Source: Lachnospiraceae bacterium (GTDB lineage: Bacteria; Bacillota; Clostridia; Lachnospirales; Lachnospiraceae). From it: a stretch of DNA of 64,000 bases. The notes under the pieces are model-generated. The model was not told the origin of the DNA. It worked only from the letters and a program-made list of their open reading frames with translations, and did no database searches. Shown here in pieces: positions 8,713-16,025 of this stretch (within the stretch, counting starts at the first letter, position 1; every line of letters begins with the position of its first letter). The position numbers were made by a program, and so were the translations under genes. The DNA lies in assembly GCA_014804695.1 (NCBI GenBank), contig JAAUZJ010000017.1, positions 1 through 64,000 on the forward strand, in the 5' to 3' direction.

Positions 8713-9573
8713 ATGTGGATAGCCGACAATTGGAAAGATTATGAGGTATTGGATACCTCATCCGGAGAAAAACTTGAACGCTGGGGCGATTATCTTTTAG
8801 TCAGACCGGACCCGCAGGTAATATGGAATACGCCTAAAACACATTCCGGCTGGAAAAAGCGTAACGGCCACTATCATAGAAGCTCCAAAGGCGGCGGTGA
8901 ATGGGAGTTTTTTAATCTGCCTAATGAGTGGAGTATTCAATATGGCGATTTAACTTTTAATCTAAAGCCTTTCAGCTTCAAGCATACCGGCCTTTTTCCG
9001 GAACAGGCTGTTAACTGGGATTGGTTCTCTTCTATAATAAAGGAAGCAAGCAAACCTGTTAAGGTACTGAACCTTTTTGCCTATACCGGCGGCGCCACCA
9101 TTGCCGCTGCCAAAGCCGGCGCAAGTGTTACACATGTAGACGCTTCCAAGGGCATGGTTACATGGGCCAAAGAAAACGCTGCTGCCTCAGAGCTTTCCGA
9201 TGCTCCGATCCGCTGGCTTGTGGATGACTGCATAAAATTTGTAGAAAGGGAAATCAGGCGCGGCAACACTTATGATGCAATTATTATGGATCCGCCTTCA
9301 TACGGCAGAGGACCCAAAGGTGAAATCTGGAAAATAGAAGAGAGCATCTTTCATTTTATTGAACTGACAGCCCAAATTTTATCAAAAGATGCCCTTTTTT
9401 TCTTAATAAATTCATATACCACAGGCTTACAGCCCGCTGTTTTATCCTACATGGTCGAAACGATCATCATTCCCCACTTTGGCGGCCGGGTTCAGGCTTC
9501 GGAAATCGGACTACCGGTAAGCTCAAACGGACTTGTACTTCCGTGTGGGGCTTCGTGTAGGTGGGAAAGGTGA
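8713..9573 (+). CDS. class I SAM-dependent methyltransferase, RlmI/RlmK-like
   Basis: The protein is 286 residues. An N-terminal beta-rich part (WIADNWKDYEVLD to about residue 95) precedes a Rossmann methyltransferase domain. Motif I is VLNLFAYTGGATIAAAKAGA, motif II is VTHVDASKGM, and the DPPSYGRG motif near residue 195 is typical of RlmI-type 23S rRNA cytosine-5 methyltransferases. The PUA domain of RlmI is absent, so the target may differ. ATG 8713 has GGAAAGGA 10 bases upstream; an in-frame GTG at 8692 lies before this site and is rejected. Confidence 0.85.
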   Translation: MWIADNWKDYEVLDTSSGEKLERWGDYLLVRPDPQVIWNTPKTHSGWKKRNGHYHRSSKGGGEWEFFNLPNEWSIQYGDLTFNLKPFSFKHTGLFPEQAVNWDWFSSIIKEASKPVKVLNLFAYTGGATIAAAKAGASVTHVDASKGMVTWAKENAAASELSDAPIRWLVDDCIKFVEREIRRGNTYDAIIMDPPSYGRGPKGEIWKIEESIFHFIELTAQILSKDALFFLINSYTTGLQPAVLSYMVETIIIPHFGGRVQASEIGLPVSSNGLVLPCGASCRWER

Positions 9574-9599
9574 TACCCGCTCCCGCCCCAATCAATAAT

Positions 9600-10271
9600 T
9601 TAAAGTGTCTCCAAAAGCATTAAAAATATAAAGAAAATCATATAGAGTGCAAAAATAATAGCAAACATGATCAATTTTGCTTTAAAGTAATTTGATTTAC
9701 TCTTTTTCTCATTCTTACCAAAAGCCCATACAAACGTCATTATCAGACCCACGCAAGGTACCATCAAAATCAAATGCATGAGAATCCACTCGCCTACCGA
9801 GATAGGTTCTTCCATATCCGTCTGCGGTGGCTGTACATAATAAGGATTTTGATAACCATTGTTATTATATTGATACTGTGAAAAATTAGAATCCGGATTA
9901 TTTCCGTTATACTGTTGGTAAGAAGAATCATTTCCACCATATTGTTGATAGCCTGAATAATTACCACCGAACTGTTGATATCCTGAATCGCTTCCGCCAT
10001 TCTGTTGGTAACCAGAATCTGTCCCACCAAACTGCTGATAACCCGAATCAGTTCCTACATTCTGCTGATATCCCGAATCACTTCCACCGAACTGTTGATA
10101 TCCTGAATCGGTTCCGCCATTCTGTTGGTAACCAGAATCATTTCCGTCACTCTGCTGATATACCGAGTCCGCCCCATCACCCTGATAATATACCGAATCA
10201 TTTCCTCCATACGGTTGATATCCTGAATCCGTTCTATCATTCTGATTCGGATACATATTGTCATTATCCAT
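9600..10271 (-). CDS. repeat-rich protein with two C-terminal membrane helices
   Basis: From ATG 10271 (GGGAGG 7 bases upstream) the product is 223 residues. Eleven tandem 10-residue units of the form DSGYQQ(N/F)GG(T/S/N) fill residues ~15-124, giving a disordered Gly/Gln/Tyr/Ser domain. Next comes PISVGEWILMHLILMVPCVGLIMTFVWAF, a short loop with KSKSNYFKAK and a second helix. This hydrophobic module is common at the end of small Firmicutes membrane proteins of unknown role. It is the last gene of a unit with the DUF2752 and TraX genes. Repeat number is likely to vary between strains. Confidence 0.75.
   Translation of the reverse strand: MDNDNMYPNQNDRTDSGYQPYGGNDSVYYQGDGADSVYQQSDGNDSGYQQNGGTDSGYQQFGGSDSGYQQNVGTDSGYQQFGGTDSGYQQNGGSDSGYQQFGGNYSGYQQYGGNDSSYQQYNGNNPDSNFSQYQYNNNGYQNPYYVQPPQTDMEEPISVGEWILMHLILMVPCVGLIMTFVWAFGKNEKKSKSNYFKAKLIMFAIIFALYMIFFIFLMLLETL
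9900..10229 (-). repeat. eleven tandem 30-bp in-frame repeats
   Basis: Eleven contiguous 30-bp units encode the decapeptide DSGYQQ(N/F)GG(T/S/N). The two first-translated and two last-translated units are more divergent than the middle ones, in which N and F alternate at position 7. This alternation suggests past duplication of a 60-bp double unit. Confidence 0.85.
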
Positions 10272-10336
10272 TTCTTTTCCTCCCTCTAAATTCATAGATT
10301 ACTTGACACTATCTAATTTCGCTTTCATCTATTCTA

Positions 10337-10795
10337 TCATAATATCCCTGCCTCGTGTAGTATTTCCTCATAAAATACAAAAATCTGCGATAAAACATTT
10401 CCTTCTGTATAAATGTACGGCACCCGATTAGGGAAAAAAACATACATTCTCCAGAAATACAAAACCAATAACATAACAACTGCAATTGAAATGAGACGCA
10501 TCATCCATTTTGCTTCTCTTCCTAATATATAGCGGTTCCAGAAAAAATAAATCAGAATACCGGCAATTGGTATTCCCATAGGATTAATATATATTGACTG
10601 CTGTATTCTGCCAGATGCAAGATAAATAAAGGATCTGGTTAGACCGCATCCTGGGCATGGCAATCCGGATATAATAACCATAGGACAAAAATGGTGAAAA
10701 ATAAGATTTACCATAATTGTATATATCGCCAATGCCACCACCGCCGACCAATATGTCTCAACATCATGCCAAATTCGATTCCCGATTTTTCTCAT
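10337..10795 (-). CDS. DUF2752 membrane protein
   Basis: A 152-residue protein with about four hydrophobic segments and the diagnostic FCPMVIISGLPCPGCGLTRS motif (residues ~36-55), containing the CPxCGLTR cysteines of DUF2752. The biochemical role is unknown; the cysteines could bind metal or form a disulfide. It lies 18 bases after the TraX gene and 65 bases before the repeat protein, all on the minus strand, so the three probably form one transcription unit. DUF2752 proteins often accompany small membrane proteins of the kind that follows here. Confidence 0.85.
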   Translation of the reverse strand: MRKIGNRIWHDVETYWSAVVALAIYTIMVNLIFHHFCPMVIISGLPCPGCGLTRSFIYLASGRIQQSIYINPMGIPIAGILIYFFWNRYILGREAKWMMRLISIAVVMLLVLYFWRMYVFFPNRVPYIYTEGNVLSQIFVFYEEILHEAGIL

Positions 10796-10813
10796 TATTT
10801 TATATACCTTATC

Positions 10814-11599
10814 CTATCCCCGTTCAAATAGCAATATCTTAATTCCATATAATAATAACAGATGTAATGGATAAAACAGATAATAAAATGCCTTAGGCAG
10901 CTGCTTACCTTTTTTCCCATTATAAAAATATATGAAAATAAAAGCAAACAACCCATATAATTCACTTTTTCCAAATCCTAAATACTGTTTTATGCTATAG
11001 TCTCGGTCCCAGTATCTAACCACATATACCATTACCATTCCCAAATACAGTGCAACACTTCCTACAATAAATTGGTACCAAAATGACTTCCGGCATACAT
11101 AAAATGCTACAATAAGCATGATTCCCATAAACATATAGTCCGTCTTAAGAACTGCCGCTCCCATACAGCATAAAATAACACCAGTAATCTGTATAAGAAA
11201 CTCACCTTCAAATTTCTTTATAAGACACAATGCAAGTACGCCAAGATATAGCGTAAAATAAACATTTTGCTTCTCAATGTAAAAAATCTTTCCATAAAAA
11301 GCCAGATCAAAAGGAATTTCTGAAATGAGAGCAAAAATTCCAAGTCTCAGTAGATAATTCTTCATGCTGCGCGTGTGACAGAATCCTTCCGCAGCCATAA
11401 AAGCAAATAATACAAAAGCAATCCTGCCTACTGCCCTTCCAATGGAATACACGTCCTTTGCATCATCCATCGAAATTCCTTTAGCGGTATATATATTTAT
11501 ATAAGTAAGGAAAACAATTGCAAAAAAATGATCTATAAACATAGTAAAATATGCTATGTTTTTTAAAACCGAACTGCTGACAGAACTATTCTTAGTCAA
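10814..11599 (-). CDS. TraX-family membrane protein
   Basis: This 261-residue polytopic protein has the TraX family signature: FTMFIDHFFAIV near residue 19, RIAFVLFAFMAAEGFCHTRS near residue 58 and ISEIPFDLAFYGKIFYIEKQNVYFTL near residue 92. TraX acetylates F-pilin in conjugative plasmids. Chromosomal Firmicutes copies are isolated, and their acyltransferase substrate is unknown. The start appears to be TTG at 11599 behind GAGTGG; no better ATG is available. Its promoter region backs onto the divergent DUF2798 leader. Confidence 0.85.
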   Translation of the reverse strand: MTKNSSVSSSVLKNIAYFTMFIDHFFAIVFLTYINIYTAKGISMDDAKDVYSIGRAVGRIAFVLFAFMAAEGFCHTRSMKNYLLRLGIFALISEIPFDLAFYGKIFYIEKQNVYFTLYLGVLALCLIKKFEGEFLIQITGVILCCMGAAVLKTDYMFMGIMLIVAFYVCRKSFWYQFIVGSVALYLGMVMVYVVRYWDRDYSIKQYLGFGKSELYGLFAFIFIYFYNGKKGKQLPKAFYYLFYPLHLLLLYGIKILLFERG

Positions 11600-11630
11600 T
11601 TTTTAATCCACTCTTTTCTAAAATTTTCTC

Positions 11631-11659
11631 TTGACGAAAAAAATTTCTTATGATATATT
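11631..11659 (+). promoter_or_regulatory. σA-type promoter of the DUF2798 leader
   Basis: TTGACG (11631-11636), a 17-bp spacer and TATATT (11654-11659) form a near-consensus promoter. Transcription would begin near 11666, giving a leader of about 160 bases before the DUF2798 start. Confidence 0.75.
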
Positions 11660-11666
11660 TTCAAAG

Positions 11667-11774
11667 TAATTTGTTGGTTGCATACGACACATGTGGTGCT
11701 ATGGGCACATAAATCTGATTACGGAACAGCAACATTTTCCTTTTTAGGTTTGGCCATGACCACATGTTTTTTTT
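11667..11774 (+). ncRNA. structured 5' leader with terminal hairpin and T8 run; riboswitch-like
   Basis: The predicted transcript contains ACATGTGGT (11689-11697) pairing with ACCACATGT (11759-11767). An inner helix, ATGG (11701-11704) with CCAT (11754-11757), encloses about 50 bases, and eight Ts follow (11767-11774). A long-range stem closing on a T run before the coding start is the layout of a transcription-attenuating leader. It does not match the fluoride, preQ1, guanidine, c-di-GMP or ykkC consensus sequences I know. A ligand is not implied by the sequence alone. Confidence 0.5.
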
Positions 11775-11827
11775 GCGTCCAAAATCTCAATTACATAACT
11801 TATTAAATTATGAAAAGGAGTTTTATT

Positions 11828-12385
11828 ATGCCACAAAATCAATTTCAGAGAATGATGTTCGCACTTCTCACAGTATTAGTTACAGTTCACGGATATGTAT
11901 TTTACAGCTTATATGTTGTAAACGGAAGTATCTTAACCACAATCAATGAAACAACAAGTGTTATTGATGCAATCAATAAGCAGGGCGGCGTATATATGCT
12001 TGGCAGAAATGTTCCTATATGGGCAATTGTCCTGGTTGAATTTATACTTGCCTATGTCCTTGAGGTTTTAATAGGAAGTCCGTTTTCTTTCAAACTGGCA
12101 TCACGTGTATTTGACCCGCAAAAAACGCATCCGGTTTTATTTGAAACAGCCATTATATGTGCCACAGTAGGATTAATGTGTCCGATAATGAGCTTTTTAG
12201 CAGCTATACTTTATTATCCGTTCTACAATGGATTTAATATTTTCACGCTGCTTGCCAATTGGCTCAAACTGGTATGCTTTAATTTCCCGTTTGCCTTCTT
12301 TTCACAGCTGTTTTTCATCCAGCCGTTGATCAGAACTGTTTTTAAGGCCATATTTGTTAGGGAAAAAGCTCTGGTCAGCGTATAA
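11828..12385 (+). CDS. DUF2798 membrane protein
   Basis: 185 residues from ATG 11828 (AAAAGGAG upstream). The opening MPQNQFQRMMFALLTVLVTVHGYVFY matches DUF2798, whose members have paired transmembrane segments beginning with a P-(R/Q)-x-x-F-Q-R motif. Here four to five hydrophobic segments suggest a duplicated DUF2798 unit. Function is unknown. The gene has its own strong promoter and a structured leader, so expression is probably conditional. Its last 11 bases overlap the end of the convergent reductase gene. Confidence 0.8.
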   Translation: MPQNQFQRMMFALLTVLVTVHGYVFYSLYVVNGSILTTINETTSVIDAINKQGGVYMLGRNVPIWAIVLVEFILAYVLEVLIGSPFSFKLASRVFDPQKTHPVLFETAIICATVGLMCPIMSFLAAILYYPFYNGFNIFTLLANWLKLVCFNFPFAFFSQLFFIQPLIRTVFKAIFVREKALVSV

Positions 12386-12992
12386 AATTCGTTCTGATAA
12401 ATTCTTCTTTTTCAGGAAGGCCGTATTTTTCCTTGCCGAGTGCAATGCTTTTCATAAGAAATGTCATATTTCTTGCCAGCACACGCATGGTCTGCAGGCC
12501 TTCCAAATCCTCTGCCGCCTGACCCACCTCTCTGCCATGAATACTGTTCCAATACTGGCTGGAGGCTACAGGCATGCCGCTTATTGTAAAAAATTTATTC
12601 AGTTCATCATATGTCGCAGACAAACCGCCTCTTCTGGCACAGACCACGCTGGCTCCGACTTTCATTGTCTTATCAAAGTGTGTACTGTAGAAAAGACGCG
12701 TCAATAACGCAACCAGCGTTGCGTTAGCAGAAGCGTAATACACCGGACTTGCCACTACAAGACCGTCACATGCTTCAAACTTAGGTGCAATCTCGTTTAC
12801 AACATCATCAAACACACACTTCCCCTTTTCATAACACGTGTTACATGCTATGCATCCTCTGATATCCTTGTTTCCAATCTGAATAATTTCAGATTTAACG
12901 CCCTCTGCGTCAAAAATTTTCTCCATCTCCTTTAAAGCAATTGAAGTATTCCCATTAATGCGGGGACTTCCGTTTAACATTAATACATTCAT
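12375..12992 (-). CDS. flavodoxin-fold NAD(P)H-dependent FMN reductase
   Basis: 205 residues. The flavin phosphate loop is LNGSPRINGNTSIAL (residues ~6-20). The CIACNTCYEKGKCVFDD segment (~47-63) carries the cysteines typical of the iron-sulfur-flavoprotein/FMN-reductase group, and VVASPVYYASANA follows. The likely role is reduction of FMN, quinones or Fe-S partners in the cytoplasm. ATG 12992 follows AAGGAGG. The palindrome ATTAAATC-CA-GATTTAAT lies 36 bases upstream, shared with the exchanger gene near 5.4 kb. Confidence 0.88.
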   Translation of the reverse strand: MNVLMLNGSPRINGNTSIALKEMEKIFDAEGVKSEIIQIGNKDIRGCIACNTCYEKGKCVFDDVVNEIAPKFEACDGLVVASPVYYASANATLVALLTRLFYSTHFDKTMKVGASVVCARRGGLSATYDELNKFFTISGMPVASSQYWNSIHGREVGQAAEDLEGLQTMRVLARNMTFLMKSIALGKEKYGLPEKEEFIRTNFIR

Positions 12993-13027
12993 TGTGTTTT
13001 CCTCCTTATATAACCGTTATTCAATAT

Positions 13028-13045
13028 ATTAAATCCAGATTTAAT
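13028..13045. promoter_or_regulatory. palindromic operator candidate, copy 2
   Basis: ATTAAATCCAGATTTAAT carries the same 8-bp arms as 5413-5430, differing only in the central dinucleotide. It lies 36 bases before the reductase start, in the expected promoter region. Confidence 0.5.
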
Positions 13046-13129
13046 GCATATTTTTCTTATTATTACATTAAAATATTTATTACATATCTATGAATTACCA
13101 TTATGTCTACGCCTTATCACTTAGGTCAT

Positions 13130-14296
13130 CTACGGATTACACTTCTTACAAGGCACATACCCCTGTGCGATAATGCTCTCCCTACTTTCAGATGTATCCT
13201 TACGATTTGATGTCGGCAGGGAATTACAACTCGGCTTATGAAATTTCATGGTCTTTACATTTAATACATATGTAAGCTCCGTTGTATTAGAAGCTGAGGT
13301 CTCCGGCACGGGCTCTTTTACCTCAGAAGTGACCTCTTTATTTGATGACTTCCCAGATTGCGTATCTGATGACTGCGTTGTCTTCCCATTGGATATTTTC
13401 GCCGTATTAGCGCTTCCGGTAGGTTCTCCTGCTTTCCACGTTTCTGATGCCGGTACGCTGAACGTAATATTTTTTCCGTCCGCAGTGGCTATTATGCTGC
13501 CTGCTTCATCGGTTCTATATACTTTAACGCCGTTTGTTCTAAGAGTATTTAGCGTTTCGGCATGCGGATGTCCATAAGAATTGCCTTCAGCGCAGCTTAT
13601 TACCGCATAATCCGGGTTAATAGCTTTTAGAAAATCTTTGGACGTAGAGGTTTTGCTTCCATGATGTGCCACATGATATACATCCGCCGATATATCAATA
13701 TCATTGTCCAAAATATCCTTTTCAGCGTCTTCGCCTGCATCCCCGGAAAAAATAAACTTGTTATCTCCATTCTTGATTACAAGCGAAACAGAAGCATCAT
13801 TGGGATTGTTATATTCCTTATTCGGTGCCAGAATCGTTATCAAAGCCGTTCCAAGATAATACCGCCAGCCAACCCTGGGAGTTAAATAATTTACATCCTT
13901 GTCATCCAAAGCCTGTATTAATTTTTGATAACTCTTGTTATCTTTTTCATAGTTCGATACAAATACTTTTTTGATTTCAAACTTGGTAATAATTGTAGGT
14001 GCACCGCCGATATGATCCGCATCCGGATGAGTCAGTACCAAATAATCCAGCTTATCAACATTTTGCTTCTTAAGATAATTCTGAACCGCGGTTCCCTTAG
14101 AATCATCACCGGCATCAATAAGCATGGCATGTTCGCCGCACTTTATAAGAGTAGCATCTCCCTGTCCGACATCAATAAAGTGGACCTCCATTTTATCAGG
14201 ATCTGCCGCCAGTGCTGTTGATGGAGCCTGGTATAAGCCGCCTGCTAAAATAGCAATTGTTATTATTGATATTATGTATTTATTTATTTTCCTCAT
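13130..14296 (-). CDS. secreted ComEC/Rec2-like metallo-beta-lactamase-fold hydrolase
   Basis: 388 residues. A signal peptide (residues 1-30, ending ALA) precedes an MBL-fold domain: FIDVGQGDATLI, LTHPDADHIGG (metal site, near residue 88), IFSGDAGEDAE and HHGSKTS. This order matches the C-terminal nuclease-like domain of ComEC standing alone. A Ser/Thr/Lys linker (about 285-340) leads to a C-terminal module, LNVKTMKFHKPSCNSLP followed by GYVPCKKCNP. Its Cys pair and Cys-x-x-Cys resemble the small metal-binding tail of secreted nucleases. A role in extracellular DNA or nucleotide breakdown is likely but inferred. Confidence 0.85.
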   Translation of the reverse strand: MRKINKYIISIITIAILAGGLYQAPSTALAADPDKMEVHFIDVGQGDATLIKCGEHAMLIDAGDDSKGTAVQNYLKKQNVDKLDYLVLTHPDADHIGGAPTIITKFEIKKVFVSNYEKDNKSYQKLIQALDDKDVNYLTPRVGWRYYLGTALITILAPNKEYNNPNDASVSLVIKNGDNKFIFSGDAGEDAEKDILDNDIDISADVYHVAHHGSKTSTSKDFLKAINPDYAVISCAEGNSYGHPHAETLNTLRTNGVKVYRTDEAGSIIATADGKNITFSVPASETWKAGEPTGSANTAKISNGKTTQSSDTQSGKSSNKEVTSEVKEPVPETSASNTTELTYVLNVKTMKFHKPSCNSLPTSNRKDTSESRESIIAQGYVPCKKCNP

Positions 14297-14492
14297 AACT
14301 ACACCTCATAACTGCAAATTACTAACAAAATTATACCTTCTTTCATCCCTCATTTCAACTCAATGCTAAAACTTTGCACAATTTCAACTGCAAATATTAG
14401 GAAATTTTCAGAAATATATTTAATATTTTTTAAAAATATGTTATTATTTATAAAAGATGTACAAATATATAATGTGGACAGGAGGGCTATCA

Positions 14493-15896
14493 GTGCAAAA
14501 GAAAAGACAAAACGATTACCAGGACGAGGACAAAGCATTATTACTTTCATACATGGACAAAGCGATAAACGGTGATTTTTCAGAAATTGATATATCAAGT
14601 TTTCATGATACGGAGCTTGCTGAAAAATATAACTCTTTATTGGACACTTTTTTGAAAGCTAATAATAATTTTGTTATGCGCCTTAATGATTCTATGACAC
14701 GAATCGGTGATAGCTCCTGTGTCAAGGAAATGATTGAACAGGTAAATTCACAGACTGCCTCTATAAGCGATATGCGTAGTTCGAGTCAGGAGCTTCAGGA
14801 TTCCATTCATAATATTCAGAATGCGGTTCAGAATATTCAGGGAAATGCCCATAGTGTAATAGAAACATCTCAACACAGCATCAAAGATATGAAAGAAAGC
14901 ATAGAAATTGTGGATGAATCCGTTGAGCAGGTTCTTGCTATCAACGAACAGGTTGCTGACTTTAAAGAAAAGGCTATTAAAATTAACGAAATTATTGATA
15001 TGGTTAAGAAAATTGCCAGCAAAAGCGGTTTGCTTGCGCTAAATGCTTCTATTGAAGCTGCACGCGCCGGCGACGCAGGTAAGGGCTTTGCAGTTGTTGC
15101 TAACCAGATGAGGGATTTATCTGCCAGCACTACCTCCTCTGCCGAAAATGTAGTACAGTACGTAGCAGAACTCATGGAAGGAATCACTTCACTTTATGAG
15201 TCTGTCAATACAACTACCAATCATCTGCGCTCTGGTAATGAAAGCGTACATAAATCCATAGGTTATATTTCCGGTATGGCGGATCAGATTGACTCCATGA
15301 GTTCGGAAATTGATAATATTTATGACGAAATCAATACCCAGTCAGCTTTAACCAGAGATTTTGTTTCGTCCATTGACTCTATTGCAAGCAGCTATCATAC
15401 TCTATCCGAAGAATGTGTGGGAACCGGAGAGCATTTATATCACATTTCCCGCGATATCGACCGCGCAAGAAGCGATATGGCACGGCATAATTCTAAACTT
15501 TCTACTCTGGACTGGATTACGGTATTTGAAATTGACCACTTGATTTTCACATGGCGCGTATATAACAATTTGGCTGATTTTGAAGCGCTTAGGCTTGATC
15601 AGCTCAATAACCCTAAAGGATGTAAATTCGGCAAATGGGTTGCAGGACAGACAGATTCACGTATTACGGGTTCATCTGACTTTAAGCATGCTGTCGATTT
15701 ACACGAAGAGCTTCATAAATATGCTTGCGCTTCATGGACTGCCAAAGACAAGGGCGACCGCGAAGAAGCACTTAATCAGTTCAATAATGCTTATGAGGTA
15801 TATGGCCGCTTCCAGAAGGCTATGAACGGTATCAGAAATGTGATCCGCTCCACCGGCGATAAAGAAGAAACAAATATCAAAGTTATGTCTCTTTAA
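14493..15896 (+). CDS. soluble methyl-accepting chemotaxis protein with C-terminal CZB domain
   Basis: 467 residues from GTG 14493 (GGAGGG 6 bases upstream). No membrane helix is present, so the receptor is cytoplasmic. A long coiled coil carries the conserved MCP hairpin near residues 170-210 ([20 protein letters not shown], then GKGFAVVA). From about residue 340 is a CZB domain: [21 protein letters not shown] and [13 protein letters not shown] provide the Zn-binding His/Cys set, which senses zinc or hypochlorite in characterised members. It presumably feeds the flagellar motor that uses the flagellin at 51.6 kb. A hairpin follows at 15946-15988. Confidence 0.9.
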   Translation: MQKKRQNDYQDEDKALLLSYMDKAINGDFSEIDISSFHDTELAEKYNSLLDTFLKANNNFVMRLNDSMTRIGDSSCVKEMIEQVNSQTASISDMRSSSQELQDSIHNIQNAVQNIQGNAHSVIETSQHSIKDMKESIEIVDESVEQVLAINEQVADFKEKAIKINEIIDMVKKIASKSGLLALNASIEAARAGDAGKGFAVVANQMRDLSASTTSSAENVVQYVAELMEGITSLYESVNTTTNHLRSGNESVHKSIGYISGMADQIDSMSSEIDNIYDEINTQSALTRDFVSSIDSIASSYHTLSEECVGTGEHLYHISRDIDRARSDMARHNSKLSTLDWITVFEIDHLIFTWRVYNNLADFEALRLDQLNNPKGCKFGKWVAGQTDSRITGSSDFKHAVDLHEELHKYACASWTAKDKGDREEALNQFNNAYEVYGRFQKAMNGIRNVIRSTGDKEETNIKVMSL

Positions 15897-15945
15897 ATTT
15901 ATGATCGAACCGTTTCTCAAGCAAATAGAAAAAATTCAAACAAAA

Positions 15946-15988
15946 AATCCGATGTATTCCATTTTGTCAATTTGGGAAACATCGGATT
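15946..15988. terminator. bidirectional terminator, ATCCGATGT family, copy 1
   Basis: AATCCGATGT (15946-15955) pairs with ACATCGGATT (15979-15988), flanked by an A run and a T-rich run. Inner TTCC/GGAA extends the stem. It sits between the convergent chemoreceptor and GH3 genes. The same stem recurs at 36259-36298. Confidence 0.8.
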
Positions 15989-16025
15989 CTTTATTCTTAT
16001 ATATCTTAGTGCATTTTCTCATATA

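Noticed and set aside
9900..10229. Regular 30-bp repeats as a CRISPR array
   Set aside because: Units are contiguous without spacers, in frame, and encode a decapeptide repeat. No cas genes are present.
11667..11774. Known riboswitch class for the DUF2798 leader
   Set aside because: I looked for fluoride, preQ1, c-di-GMP, guanidine and ykkC consensus segments and found none.
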